Shown here piece after piece: positions 47,401 to 61,343 of a DNA stretch of 64,000 nucleotides. The first letter of the stretch is position 1. Each line of letters opens with the position of its first letter. Source of the DNA: Ziziphus jujuba. Taxonomy: Eukaryota; Streptophyta; Magnoliopsida; Rosales; Rhamnaceae. The notes under the pieces were generated by a model. It saw only the letters and a program-made list of their open reading frames with translations, was not told where the DNA came from and did no database searches. The stretch lies in contig NC_083390.1 in assembly GCF_031755915.1 (NCBI RefSeq), positions 23,555,001 through 23,619,000 on the forward strand, written 5' to 3'. Made by a program: the position numbers and the translations under genes.

Positions 47401-50400
47401 CAGTAAACTTGGCAGGGAAATCCAATGCTTACAGCAGAGAATTTATTTGGAAGGATTTGAACCACATGAGACAACAGGAGAAATTAGGAGGAGGGGGGAA
47501 CAGAAAGAGAGAGAAACGGAGGTACAAAATGCACATTATTGGATTATTTGTCCTTCAATTATAGTTTAAACTGTATAAAACACTCGGTCAACTTTTACAG
47601 TCCAAATTCAACAATGACTCACCAAATCTACCAAGGCCAGCATCGATGTCATTGATCATCAAGCAGCTCATCTTGCCCTGCAATAGTCAACAAATGAAAA
47701 CAAGCTTGAACATTTAAATTTGCAGAAAACAAGAAAGAGGTTTAATAGTTTAAACCAACTGAGATATAAATAAATTTGTCAAGATAGACAAGGGTAGTTT
47801 AGATATGTTGTCTTTATATTATTCTAGATACCCGTATACACATATATATATATAAACATTATGATATATTTTCATTTTTGCATGTGAAAATGATATAATC
47901 AGCTCTTATATTTTCTCTCCTTTATCTCATCTGACATGGCTTTGAAGGCCATGCGAGTCTATATCTATCATTGCATTTCCTCAACACAAACCCCAGGTGA
48001 ATCAGCACCTAGCCCCTGTTTTCTCTCTACCACCTCTGCAACCAATCGTTTCATCTTTGTCCTACACTCAGAACAACCCGTCACAAGCCCATCTTGTTAT
48101 TAGCAAGATTGTAGCTTGTTTTCTAGTCTTTCAACCATCATCTCTTTTCCACGCTGGACATTTTTTTTCCCCCTATTTTCTTAACCTAGTACCTTGCTGC
48201 TACCTCATGCCAGCAAAATGTTTAACTATATTTCCTCCAAATATAACTGCCTCTGATAACCCTTTAGATCTAAATAATCCCTGCAATAACCCGCAAAAAC
48301 ACTGCTATCACTTTTAACATTTTAATACAGCCTTACCACAAGATCCCAATTCTCTTTAAACCTACTAAATATTCTCAGAATTCTCCACCTAATGGATATT
48401 CTAAATTTTTCGCTTCATCAATAGTTTCTTTCTACTTTTTTGCAGCATACTAATAAGTTTTATGGTTCTTTCCAATTGATCTCTACGGAAAAATTGGTTT
48501 TGTTCCTCTACTAGTACCTACTGCTTGCTAGATAGCATATTAGTAGTTTAAACTTATTCCTCTAGAATAGTTAGATTGTGCTGGGTAGTTTATTTGTTGT
48601 AGTTCTGATTTTCGGAGTGTTTTCATGGAAAATTATGGTAACATCAAAGTTGTATCGGTTATAAAAGTGCTGGGTAAAAGTAGCATCAGTGCAGTTGAAC
48701 AATTCAAATCATCTGTGGCAGCTGTCAGAGTGTTCTAACTGAAAAATAAAAGAAAATAAGGTTTATGAGGATCCTCATGATTCTTGTTCCAGCTGACATA
48801 CAAACATGCATAAATACATACATAAAGTGTGCATTTGTGTGAGTGCATGAGTAAACATATCTATATAAATGCTTCATGTAACTTACAACAAAGACCTACA
48901 TATATTAACAGTGAAAGTAATAAAGCTTTCTAACTTGGTTCTGGACCACTTGAGATGCTGTTCTATAGCGTTCACGAATCAATTTTCCAGGTTCTCCTGT
49001 TACAGAAATGATACGAAGTAAGACTGCAGCCACCCCTTAGCTAAGCAATGTTAGGAACTCATCATACCTGCTCGTTCTGATTCTAGTTCCCCCGCAGACA
49101 TAATTACAGGTTCAATTCCCATAGCCTGGAATATGAGTTCAGTCTGAAATGATTTACCTTGCCCCTTTCCTCCCCAAATACCTGTCAGAAAAATTGTTAA
49201 ATTTCAGAAAACAAGTTCTGCTCACAAGGTATCATAACTCAAATCAGCATCTTTCTTTAAACATTATATTAAAAGTAATCAAAACTTGCAAAAATTTTAT
49301 GAAAGATATATGTTAAATTTGAACACATAGAAAGATTGAGATGATAAGCAGATTATTATTTTCAAAATAACAACACGTCATTTTATGTTATTTCCTCCTG
49401 CAGGAACCCAAATAATGTGCCAGAATAAGACTTGAAAAATCATAGTAATTATAGATACCTAGGATCAAAGGAACTTTGGTATTGAGAAGATGAGCAAGGT
49501 AGTTCTTCGTAATATGGCAAACTGCATCAACAAAATAACATAAATAGAAAAAACTGAAGTAAAATCTAAAAAGGAAGAGGAGATGGGGCAGAAGACTGCG
49601 AAATTTTGGTGAGAAACAAGCAATAAAATGCTTTTGTTATCTGTGAAAACTTTATAAAGCACAAAGTAATAAAATATTTTCCCTAGAAAAACAGGCTTTA
49701 ACGAAAATCAAGACGCTGTGATGAATAACTTTTTTATCAGAAAAATTTAAAACAAGGTCCTGTCCCGCGGCATCGTCATTGCTTTGGATCTAACACACGG
49801 CAGTATAATTTGAAACAACTCCCAGGTAAAACCAATGTACTTTCACAGACCACTTCTTTATACAAAATATAACAATTGCCACAGAATACAATACCCATAA
49901 GGATATAAGGAAAACTAGTACTTTACATCAAGTTTTCTTACAGCTTTAGTGTTAGTCTTGTCAGTTTCTTTAACTTTTTCAGGTTTCATGGAACTTACCA
50001 ACTTTATCCTGCCAAAATGAAGGCAATGGAAGTAAGCAAAGTAATACATTTGTTACCAGAAACTGTTTCAAGCTTGTATATTTACAATATTAAAAATATC
50101 ACAGGTAACTATAGAGTCAACATTCACTATTCTTTCTTTTAAAAAAAAGAAAAACAAAAACAAAACTAGCCTTAAACTATAGCAAGATTTCGTAACAGTT
50201 ATAAGACCCCCATTAACTTTCAGAATTTAAGAACCCAACAAGCTGGTTCAATCTCGAAGTGACAATGGGAGGTCAACCAACCAAAATGGCCTAACAGCTA
50301 GAGTTGAACAAAGAACAGAAACACCAAATTCCAAATGCAAACGGAAAACCACTCAAAGAACGAACGAATGAATATTACCATAAACACAGGAGCGATATAG

Positions 50401-50910
50401 TAATCGCCTTGAAGGTATTCAAACGATCTGGTCACCTTCTGACGATAATCGAACACGATATCCGCTGCCAAAAACCAATCACCAAAACACATTCAATCCC
50501 TAATATTTCACATTTCTGACAAAAAAAAAAAAAAAAAAAGAAAAGAAAAAAAAATCCAAAACCAAAATGAACTTAAAACAAGCACAAATTAAACTTGAAT
50601 TACAGTCTCTGCCGAGAAAATTTCCGGCGAAGAGATCATCAATGACACCGGACCTAGCTCCGACGGCTATGTTCACATTATCGGCCTCCTTGCCAAGCCT
50701 GTAAAGGTAGTCCTTGCCCTCGGAATCTTTGGCTTCCCATGAAGATTGCTTCGACAGCTTCTTCTTCTGCTTGATGTCATCGTCCTCAGCAGGTTTAGGC
50801 GGCTTCGACGAACAGAAAATGGTGAACGGAGTGAATTTGACGACTGTTGGAGGGAGAATTTGAGTTCCGAAGAGGGAAATGGAAGGAGATGAATAATTGC
50901 AGAGAGCCAT
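44454..50910 (-). CDS. Rubisco-activase-like AAA+ ATPase, chloroplast, 12 exons, 419 aa
   Basis: Exons: 50910-50604, 50464-50379, 50008-49999, 49521-49459, 49181-49068, 48996-48935, 47677-47623, 47349-47148, 46176-46070, 45908-45853, 45078-44986, 44558-44454. All junctions are GT-AG and keep frame. The product matches the Rubisco activase-like branch typified, from memory, by Arabidopsis At1g73110. The N-terminus (about 45 residues, Ser-rich, ending near FTIFCSS) looks like a transit peptide. DIVFDYRQKVTRSFEYLQGD precedes the Walker A (GGKGQGKS, about 159-166), Walker B-like LMINDIDAG (about 220-228) and VPIIVTGND sensor region. The C-terminal EGxGKx redox tail of alpha-type activases is absent. 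True activases remodel inhibited Rubisco using ATP; the role of this branch is not settled. Confidence 0.93.
46509..46894. repeat. 193-bp tandem duplication in an intron
   Basis: Two adjacent copies with a 193-base offset lie in intron 8 of the activase-like gene (gttcacaggaatcaagccaa at 46511 and 46704; aaacagttgtttgacagaaa at 46671 and 46864). They differ at only a few positions, so the duplication is recent. It does not touch an exon. Confidence 0.85.
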
Positions 50911-51564
50911 TTGTTAAAAATGGCTTTTTGGAATTTTTGGATAATGGGAAAATTTTTGGGTTCGGTTTTGTTTTGGCGCAATTTGGTTAGGGATTGGAAT
51001 CGTCTGCTTCTCACGAAAACTGACAACTATCATGTTAGGTTCATTGATGTGCGCCACGTCAGTTATCGGAATAGTTGTGACGGTCATATTTTAGCCACGT
51101 CACCTTGTCTTTTCTATCTAATAAATACATTTGACCTTTTTTGTGGATTTACATCAAAAGAATTTTGAAGTGGTTATTACAGTTATTTATTTATTTATTT
51201 CCTTCTATTTTTTAACGACAGAATATTGAAAAAAAAAAAATCATTTTCCCACATTTTTCTATTTGATCCATCCTCTTTATTTTATCTAATCGCTGACAAA
51301 ACTATTAATTAGTTTGCAGGAAAAATAAGATCAAAATAAATCAAAAGTCAAAACCTGAAAGTAAAAACAATGAACTATAAAAGGTCAATGTATATATATA
51401 CAGTCTTTGGGAAGGAAAAAATAATGAATTCAACACAACCTGATATTACAAACACATCAGATGGTTATGTATGCTGACCCATTTTCTCTGATTATCCTTT
51501 GGTAATTTCCTACTTCTCCTCCTGTTTGTGAAAGCCTAAAAGCTACTTCAGCTTACATGGTAAG
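50911..51564. promoter_or_regulatory. Spacer between two minus-strand genes, activase-like promoter region
   Basis: 654 bp holding the 3' flank of the thioredoxin/AlgH gene and the upstream region of the activase-like gene. No clear TATA box was identified. A short ORF on the plus strand (50911-51168) has no recognisable content. Confidence 0.4.
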
Positions 51565-54500
51565 TCATGGCCAACCAAAATGTGTAAAACTGTCATCACT
51601 TACATCCCAAGCTCCTTCAGCAATCTCATCAAACATTTGCTCCCATCCCCAACTCGAATAGCCCAAGAAAAACCAGTAGTCATCGATGGATCGTTTCCCT
51701 GACTTAACCTCTTTGATTTCGTGTATCGTTGCTGATTGATCGAGAAAGAAGATACCTGGTAGGATTTCTGGATATCGATCTCCCACTACTGTTTTAGTTA
51801 AAGCAACAAGAGGCATGCCATACTTAATAACCGGTCCTCCAAAGGAGAGAGGAGCCTCTGTTAGTATCTCTAACCCTTCTTCCACTTTGTCAAAAGCATC
51901 CCATCTTATTTTCTTGTTGAAAATTAGACCTTCAAATCCACTATTTTGGTCTGCCTTGACTATGAGAATTTTCGATTGATCAAATGGCTTGACACCGAGC
52001 AGTTGTTTGGTGGCAATTAGAATGCTACCAGCCACCACTTGCACAGAGGCTTCATGCATGCCTTTTAACGTGTGAGTCTTGATCTTATTATGTAAATTTT
52101 GATTCTCACCCTCTTTTTTATCTACAGATAATATAATTCCTGAGAAACAGTAAAAGAAGTTTAAAAAATAAAAATAAATAAATAAATAACCCAATCTAAC
52201 AGCAAGATGCTAACAACTGCAACCACTAAATTTTATTACATACAAGTTAATCCAGGTTAGGTGGATATCGAGGTTATCAAGAACAAGCAAATGCATTTAT
52301 TTATTTATTTATTTATTTATTTTTCTGCATACCCAAATAAATAAAATAATTACCATTATCATGGATGAGGTGATGAGAATCACTTCCACGATCAGCAATA
52401 AACCTGATAATGTCAGTGACTGACATATGACCTTCATAAAGGAGAGCATTCTTCCCTTCTGCTGGAAATAACATCAGACTAGGATAAACCTCCCTCTGCA
52501 AATTCCAACTACATCAAATGGACATAATGCTACCTTTTGATTGAATTAAAATTACAGTTAAAGTTCCCATCAATGTATCATATATATCCAAAATTTTACA
52601 TTACAATGAAGAAAGAGAGTCCAGAAAAACACTGCAAGGAAAATATGATGCTCCTAACATAGATATGAACCCAAGTATTATGTGAAATATGAAGAACCTG
52701 TCTAAACCAAATTTACCAACGCGACCAACCTATTAATATCACCTGTCTTACTAATAGCATATCAATTTTATATTTTAGGACAGAATAAAATAAGGATTTA
52801 GATGCAAACCTTATTTATTGATCTTAGTATCAAACTACAATCATTCACCGTGCAATCCAGTAAGTAAATCAGTGGAAACTTCAGCAATACATCCTTCAAT
52901 TTGTCTGCCACATGGATGATTTTATATGTCAGAAAATACATTTCAAAAGGAAAAGGTTAATAGATAATAACTACAACTAGTCTCCTCACAAGTATGAATA
53001 ACTGGGGAAAACATGCAGTTGTTTTACTCCAAAAAGACCTTAGAAATATAGCATAATAAATTAACAGAAACGGGGGTGCACAGGAATTGTCAAAAGATTG
53101 ATTAGGCAAGTATGTTTTGACACAAGATTAATCAGACAATTGTGCTCTATTACCATCATATCAGTTCACCATCAATTCCAAAAGTTTAAGCTGTTAGGGA
53201 ATTGTTCAACTACACCTATCAAGGTAACACAATAGATAGTTAACAATCATAAATGCAAGTTGAAAGCAAGTCCACTCCTCTCAAGCTCTTAAACAATTAA
53301 AAGAAAGAAAGAAAAAATCCTTTAAGAAAATTTCCACAACATAAATTGGTCTGGACTTCCTTTCAGATGGCATGTTCTGTATTCCTAAAACAATATTCTA
53401 CACATGTTGATGTTTCTGCATAAGTAATTCCAAGGTTCAAAGTGTCAACACCACCAAGACATTGGCTGGTATCAGATATTCCATAGCACCGATACTAATA
53501 TGAAGAATAAAGTTCTTTTCTTTCCGATTTGGCTGGTCCTGAACAAAAGAGCAATTATAAGAGAAAACTAATTACAATGTAGTAATTTTTATTCATACAA
53601 ACACCATCCCTAGGAACTTTCCAATGGCTTTTTCTTGTTTCCATCAATTTATTACTGAAATCAATAATGATATTTCCATAGATTTGGAGCACCAATACCT
53701 TAGTCGATATTGATGTTTTTATCATTCTATATTGTTGTTGATCACAGCATTTCAATCCTTGGCCCACTCCTCATTTTTTACCCCAAAAAAATTAGATGTC
53801 TAATTAGTAGTGCGCAATTGAAGGGATAAAGACAAGCATTAATAAAAAAAAGCAGAAAAAAAGTTAATATTTAGAGAGACTTGCCAAGACATTCATAGTA
53901 GAAAGCTATCCACCTTATAAGTTGTTTATAATTATATCAAACAGTTCATTTCCTCCTGTCTATATGTCCCCATGCTATTCCCAATGTCTCTCTTTAACTC
54001 CCCAGTGAAAATACAATATCATATTGCCTATCTACGATTATACAAATATTTACCATTTTATAAATTCAGCAGCAATCTCAACAGACAGACATCAAATACT
54101 TTGCATGTATATGATACAGAATTTAAACAAATGGCATTATGGGAACAGACACTTTCTAAGGACTTAACACAGGGAAGTACTTACCATCATCAAGCATTTT
54201 TTTCCCATTACTTGATTCACTCCTCAACATGTTAACATAGCCCTTCACAGCCCGATATACTTCACGAACAACCAATTCCATTCTTTGACAAAACCCACAC
54301 CATCTGTTACTAAAAAGGACCAGCACATCCTTACTCTGCGCATCGGTGCCAGATTGATTAAATCCAAAAACAAGCTTAGAGAAAGTATTACTTGTTATTC
54401 GAGGGAGAGAGTCCGCCTCATGGAAATCCAAATTAACAAATGGTGGTTGAATGACCTCCCTAGTGCCCTGACGAACAGATTCAGACTGTTGGTAGGGAAC

Positions 54501-57058
54501 AAGACTCCCATTTAGAAACCCAGCTAGAAAACCATCCAGTGAAGAATAGCTTAAATGTTTCTCTTTTGGAAAGACATAATGCTGCTGCCAAATAGGATCA
54601 ACTATTACCAAGGCTGGAATCTCTGACCCGCCTGTTAAAGATTGAAGTAACTGATAATTACCATCGCAAAAGAAAAAAGAACCCTTAAAACGTTGAAAAT
54701 GAAGCTGTTGGTCCCTTGACATGTCTACTTGTGGAGAACTTGTTTCTTCAACCTTTACGTCTTCATGCTCTGTAACAAATTGTTTAGATTCCATGGATAC
54801 TAATCGTTCACTTGAATCCACATATGTTTTTTTCTCATCATCATACTTGACCTTTGAAATAACTGGATTCTCCTCTATTTGCAGCAATTGATCTTTGTCA
54901 GAATCAACATCGCTTACAACAGAGTCTTCCTTAGATGGATTTGGTGAGACTTGGTCAGATTGAATTTCAGTCTCTGATGACAATGTATTTACTAACTTAA
55001 TGTCAATATCTTCTGACAAAAGTTGAAAACCTAATTCCTTGGCAAGTGAGCTTAACTTAGCCTCCTTTTTTTGCTTTAGAAGGTTTGCCAACACCTCATG
55101 CAGGGAACCTCCCTGGAGACCTGAAGTTCCTTCATCCAAAGTGACATGCTTACCGTCATTTAAAATCACAACAGTAGACATTTTGTCCTTTATTTTGACC
55201 ACCTGAGTCGCTGGGGATAATTTTAGTCTAGGATGTCCTGATGTACTCTTAAATCTCTGATTATCTTGGACTGATTTCCCAAGCTTCTGACCATTTTCCC
55301 CACTCATATGGTATGAATTATGATAACGCAATGCTAGTTCCCGAAAAGCATCAAGAGCTTCCTTACCTTTTCTTCTAGTTTCAAATGAATCAGATGATCG
55401 ATCAACAAATAAGAGCATTGATGGCTTATTTGCAGGTAAAGAAGGCCTCAGATCATGGTCATCAGTTTCCAGCTAAATAACAAAAAAAGATATCTCTCAA
55501 GGATCAAATATTATAACAAAAAGAATAATAATAATAATAATAACAAAAGAAATTACTTAAGAAATAATAAAGAACAAAAAAGATAAAAAGAGGGTCAAGT
55601 AAACATAAGAGAAGTGACATGAGTGAAGCCTACATGGATTTTTAATTATCTATCCATTCATGGGAGACAAATTTGGCACTGAAACATAAATTATAAACAA
55701 ACTTACCTCCATAAGCATCGGATTATCCATTTTTAAAACATTGTTGAGATCATCTTCTTTGTTTAGAATCCTTAGACAACTTGGACATCCAGCAAAGTAA
55801 AGCACTGCCAACCATGAACCAGACTCTTGAATCCCAAGAGTTGAAAGAATTGATCTCTCTGAAACCAGACCAGCTCTATGCCTTTCAGAAGGCAGAAAGA
55901 AATCTTTTGCAACAGTCATGAATTTCGTGAAAAAGGAATCAAACTGCTGAAAGTCTAACAATGAACACGAAGATACACCACCGTGCTTTAAATTCTCAGT
56001 CTCATCAAAAAGAGCACTCTCATTTACAAAGCCAAAATGTGAAAACCATGGAACTGTATCAAATCCATTATCAATGCCACACTTCATCTCCGCATCATCC
56101 ATCCCTGCTAAAATTTTTCAAAAGGAAAAACCAACTAACGTATTACTAAAACATTTCTTCCATTTTTACTTCGCGAAATCAGTCACATAAAGATGTGGAG
56201 TGATAAACTACCAGCCACCTTCTGGATACTCTTTGCCATGGCTGTTGGTGTCTCTCCTCTGAAGCTTGTTCCAAGAACACCCCCTTCAAAGCCAAAAGCA
56301 ATAATCAATATTTTTTAGCAATAAACCACACAAAACCATATACATATATACAAAGCTAATATGGATGATTCAAATTTTCGTGGTGAACAAGATTCCTACA
56401 AGATAGAATACAAATGTTTGTGCATGACCCAATTAAAAAAAAGGAGACAAGAAAGTAGTTTTTGCCAACCAATACCATTTTCTGTTCCATTCTTCTTAGC
56501 CTTGGCCAGCAATTTAGGAGCCCATCCACAGAATTCGAATAAAAGTAAAGCTTTGTCAGTGGAATCAAGAAATTCCTTCAGCTCCTCTGCATCACTCAGG
56601 CGTTTAAGGGGTAGTTCTTCAGGCGAAACAGACATATAAGGATAAATTGAAGACAATATATATTTAGCTGTAAGTCTTCCTTGATACTTATAAGATACAG
56701 AATGGTGGTAATACAAAATTGTTGTTTCCTGTGTCGCAGCACCAATGGCATCAGCTAGCATCTTCTCCGTATTTCTATACATTACCATCAATTTTAGGGA
56801 GCTAAATTCTTCTTGTCTGTTGGTTACCAAAGTTGCTATTTCTTTCCTAAGTGATCGACATTCACCAGACCCTGTTCATCAAATTTGAATTTAAAAAAGT
56901 TTAAAAAAAAGAAAAGAAAAAAAGTTTCTCAATTGAAGCTCAATTTTTGTTACAAAATTCAAATCTTTTAGAATCTGATACCAAAATTAATCATCTACAG
57001 GAATCAAATTTAACCTAATTTCTTCCTTCACGAATAAAATAACGAAAAACTAACATAC

Positions 57059-57118
<60 letters not shown>

Positions 57119-57333
57119 TCGGAGAGAGAGAGATTACAAGGAAGGGTGACAAGGAGGAGGATATGGGGGTGAAGACGAAGAGTGGAGGAGAAGTTAAGCT
57201 TGGTGAGGATCTGCCATTCGCCAGGGTCGTCCGATTTACAGTTAACGGCTGTGATGGAAGCCCCAACGCATATACAACAGGCTACGAGAACAACCACTTT
57301 CTCCTTCATCGTTGTGTTCCACTCAAAGAGCAT
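51565..57333 (-). CDS. Secretory-pathway thioredoxin-like protein with C-terminal AlgH/UPF0301 domain, 8 exons, 1053 aa
   Basis: Exons: 57333-57138, 56871-56476, 56283-56212, 56104-55707, 55472-54185, 52904-52810, 52495-52354, 52139-51565; all GT-AG and frame-consistent. A hydrophobic signal-like stretch (VVVLVACCICVGASI) follows Met9; Met1 and Met9 are both possible starts. Thioredoxin-like segments have an altered active site WSGEC near residue 67, a CPSC near 327 and a CGFC near 745 (NRWCGFCQRM). The final 170 or so residues are an AlgH/UPF0301 (DUF179) domain (GSILIATKQLL, GFEGLIFNKK, FGGPVIKYGMPLV). This architecture matches an uncharacterised plant protein I recall as Arabidopsis At3g19780. 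A redox or folding role in the endomembrane system is inferred, not shown. Confidence 0.88.
57055..57131. repeat. Compound (TA)n(GA)n microsatellite at the exon 1 donor
   Basis: (TA)n from about 57058 to 57079 followed by (GA)n to about 57131, starting seven bases inside intron 1 of the thioredoxin/AlgH gene. Length changes here could affect splicing of that intron. Confidence 0.8.
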
Positions 57334-58147
57334 TGCAATGCTCTCTCTCTCTCTCTCTCACTCTCGCTCTCAGAGTCTCAGTGCAGAGCTCCGTGATGTG
57401 TTAACAAAGATCCGGGCCCGACTGACGGCTATTCCGGGTTAACGGGTCTTCAACAAACTGCCTTTGTTATTTTTTATTATTATTATTATTTTGGAGAATA
57501 AAGAAATTGAGGCGGCCACTTGTTCGAATGAAATAAATTATTATTTAAAAAAAAAAGAGATATTTACAATTAAATAAAAAAAGCTATAAAAATAATCGAA
57601 ATATTTACCCTTTTTTTTTTAAAATTTCCTATATATGTAATTTCCATTTATATACTTATATATTTGGTTGGTTCGAGCAGTCTTATTTTAGAACGATGAA
57701 AAATTGAAAAGAAAACAAAAATTGGTGGAAGAAAAATGAGAAGAGAAAGTGTTTTGGTAATTTGATAGTATATTTGATAAGAAGAGAAGAAAATTATAAA
57801 AATATGTGAGTGTATAAAGAATTTTGGTCTTTGGATTTAGAAGAAGCAACAGAAAAAAAAAAAAAAATCTCAAACCTCAAACCAACTTACAATTGGGTCA
57901 ACCGGTTTGGTTACTGTTTAACTCTGTCTTCTACCGGGACGAGAAAGAAGAGGAAAATTTCTTAATATTACGATTTTTTATTCTTTATGTTTTTATTTAT
58001 TTCTTTTTATTATCGCTGTATTTCTATTTTCTCCGAAGTTTGTTTCTGGGTCGTTTACTTTAATCCATGGAGACCCAGTTGAAGAATTGGAATGTGCTCG
58101 ACTTGTAGCTGTTTTATTATTAGCTCCGGATAACAAAAGCCATAAAT
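57334..58147. promoter_or_regulatory. Shared upstream region of two divergent genes
   Basis: 814 bp separate the start codons of the minus-strand thioredoxin/AlgH gene and the plus-strand S-acyltransferase. It contains (CT)n at 57341-57370 and several poly(A)/(T) runs. No clear TATA box was seen for either gene. Confidence 0.45.
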
Positions 58148-61100
58148 ATGGCTGATTCAGCAAAGGTTGGTGGGTTTGCCTTGTTTTTCTTTTTTTCCCA
58201 TTTGTTGAATAGATTTTTGGCTTGTGGGTTGTTGGTTAATTTTTGGAATTTCGAAGTTTTTTTTTTTCTTGTTTTTTTAATCTTTCTGTTTCAATGGTTG
58301 CTTTCCTTATGCTTGTTCTTTTTTATTCGATGCTGTTTTCAGTCCATCAGGGTAGAGATTCTGTGAAAAAATAAAAAAGATAGTTGGCTGTGTTACTTGA
58401 TTGCAAGGCTTTTTTTTGCTTGGTGTTCTTCCTATTCATTCATACTTTTTAACTACATGATGATTAATTTCCTGGAAGAAAATTCGTAAAATCGTATTCT
58501 TGTTATTTATTTGGTAAATGTTTAATTTTGCTATTAGTATGTTAGACTAAAATAACCAGGAAACAGAGTCCATTGGCATATTTGTTAATTTCTTTTATTA
58601 GCACTGATGACTGATATACGCTTCCATGGTTAGGTTCTTTGCATTAATTATTAGCCTCTTCTGTATAATGATCAAAGATATATGAACAAAATGCTGTTTC
58701 CGTTTGGTACCTGGATATTATATTTATTTTTTTAATGATGCGGTATCTTGTTTATGAGAAACATTTTTGTATAAATCTTGTTCTTAAATCTTAAGTACTT
58801 GGAAGGAAGTGCGCTTTTATAATTATCAATATATCTTTTTACATCAATGTTCGTAGAGGTGGTTTGTAAACTGCTTTCTAGTTTAAATTTTCAAGTAGTC
58901 TTCTTTTCCATAATTTTGGGGTTCCCTTGGTTGCTTATATATAAGGGTTACATATAGGAGGAATTCATAACGCTGGTCAATGATAATTATGAGGTGAATT
59001 GTTGGGGTTGCGGATTGCGCCTTCTTCTTTCAACCCAGGCATCTATTTTCAAGTGTGGATGGTGTGGAGCTGTGACAAATCAGAATTCATGGAAACGAGA
59101 ATCCAAGTATTTTTGGTTGAGACGCTTGCGGGATCGGTTCTTTGTTTGTGTCCTCCTCTTGTTTATGCTCTTTGTGATATGTAGGTAGTTGTAACTTCAT
59201 TATTTTTATTAGAAATTGAAACTTTTGTTTCTCTCCCTCCAATCCTCCTATTTTTTTTATCCTTTCCTTTTGTTTTTAATTTTCACATAACATGGGATAT
59301 AATTGGATTTACTTCTGTAAACTATTTTAGATTTGTCTATATTTTAATTGATAGATACAAAATAGTGGCATTCTTTTAGAATGGTTTATTTAATTATAAC
59401 CAAATAAAATGAGACTTGTTATCCCAACAAGGAAAAGAAGAAAGTTAATTTATGAATATCTAAATTGAATTTGCTTGGGGATTAAAGTATGATGTCTCCT
59501 ATTTGCAGTTTGTAACTTTGTGCAAAAATTTGAATTGTAGAATAGAATATGGTGATCTATGCTGATAGATGAATATATTTCATGTGAGAAATTTTATTAG
59601 TTTATTGGCACTAAAAATGTAAGATTAAATTATCACACTTCCAAAAAATTTCGACAAATAAATGCAGAAAAAGGAAAGTGTTTGATACAATACTGAAATA
59701 AAGAACTTTTAGCCAATATATCTTGTGCCACTATTCTATGCACGTTTGTTTGACACATGCATGTGATTAAGGGATCTGTTCCTTCCTATTATTGCTTCTG
59801 GTTTGACATGCTTTTTGCAGTTGGGATCTTTTCCTGCTAAGGTTTTGAGAATTTTACTACCTGTTTCATTAATTCATCATTCGTAATTTACTGTCATTAT
59901 ATCATAGTTGAAATATGTTGTCCAAAACATTTTTGCAGTTCACCTTTTACAATTCTCCAATCATAGAGGTGACTCTTTGTTGCATTCATTGCTGATATAT
60001 ATATAGATGCTAAAAGGACATTTGGATTTCAAAATTCTTATTATGATCCCGAATTTTTTATCCAAAATTTTCATATTGAAGACATGTCTCAATGCATTAG
60101 TTACACTTTGCTACATCTCTTTCTTTTTCTTCTTCCCCCCTTTCCCCCTCTTTTCTTAGGTCCTTTCTGTTACATCTTGATACAATTTCCTGAATGTGCA
60201 GGTGGTGGGGTGTGGGCGGTGTACCCAGTTGTTTTCTCTATCAGCTATTCGAGTGGGATTTTTCACTCCATCGTAACATTTTTATTGTCTGTAACTACTA
60301 TTTACACATTTAGTTCTGCAGCATTCCGGTGTGCTGGAACACCTTCAACCATATTATGGGGTAGTTACCCATCTGTGGGGAAAGGTCGTCTTGAGAATTA
60401 TACCTTCTGTCACTACTGTTCAAAGCCGAAGTCACCTAGAACTCATCATTGCCGTTCCTGTGGAAAGTGCATATTGGACATGGATCATCACTGCCCATTT
60501 GTAAGTGTTCACTGCTCATTTTGGAAATTCCAAGTTGCAAATGGAGTATTTTACTGTCCAGTTTGAACTTGTCAAAATTTAGCTAAATCGTAGTGAGGAA
60601 ATCAATTAAGTTGAAATGGAGAAATTTACAGTTTTGGTATCACAATTTTTTATGAGTTTTTTGTCTGGTACAGTAAAGGAGTTCATGAAAGAAAATTAGG
60701 ACTAGTTTATCATCATCTGGCAAGATATTTATTTTAACCCTGAAACAACTCTAGAAAAGCTTGACCAGATTATTAAAATGAAGCTGTTGTTTTAATGGAG
60801 TATGCAGTTTAAATTTTAGCTCACACTTTGATTCTAACAATAATGAACCATTTGTTCATGAATGTTATGCAGATTGGGAATTGTGTTGGTGCAGCAAATC
60901 ACAGGCATTTCATTGCTTTCCTTATTTCAGCTGTGATCAGTACAATCTATGTCACTTTTATGTCTACATATGCTGGTCTGCATATCTGGCCACCATTATC
61001 ATACACATCCACAGTTCATTTCAATCGTCCTAGTAGGGATTTGGCTTTTATAGCTCTCCGTGAGGTTGCATTTGCTTTGTTAAGATCTGCTGTGCTTTTA

Positions 61101-61343
61101 TCTACCAGAGGACTTGTGCTTGTATATCTTTTTGTTTCAAGTGTTTCGGTTGAGATAGGTTTGAGCATACTTCTGTGGCAGCAGCTCTATTATATCTACG
61201 AGGGGAAAACCTACTTGAGTAATCTAAATTCGCACGGGAGCAACAATGTTGAAGAGAAAGATTGCCAAAATTTATTGCGTTTCTTTGGATGCTCTTATTC
61301 TTTCTCGAGATATTTGCCTACTTTTCAGAAGAAGAGACACTAG
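58148..61343 (+). CDS. DHHC-type protein S-acyltransferase (PAT11-like), 4 exons, 336 aa
   Basis: Exons: 58148-58165, 58958-59180, 60202-60500, 60873-61343; GT-AG borders and phase agree (the exon 2/3 junction rebuilds a Cys codon). The 18-nt first exon (MADSAK) is the least certain part. The product transfers fatty acyl groups to cysteines of membrane proteins, anchoring them at endomembranes. An N-terminal CxxC pair ([15 protein letters not shown]) precedes a first membrane helix ([14 protein letters not shown]) and a second ([20 protein letters not shown]). The DHHC cysteine-rich domain follows ([20 protein letters not shown], then [15 protein letters not shown]), with the catalytic Cys in DHHC. 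Two more helices follow ([32 protein letters not shown]) and a short tail. It resembles Arabidopsis PAT11 from memory. Confidence 0.9.

Noticed and set aside
51565..52139. AlgH/UPF0301 domain as bacterial contamination or recent transfer
   Set aside because: It is the last exon of an eight-exon gene with consistent splice phase, and a plant protein with the same architecture is known to me.
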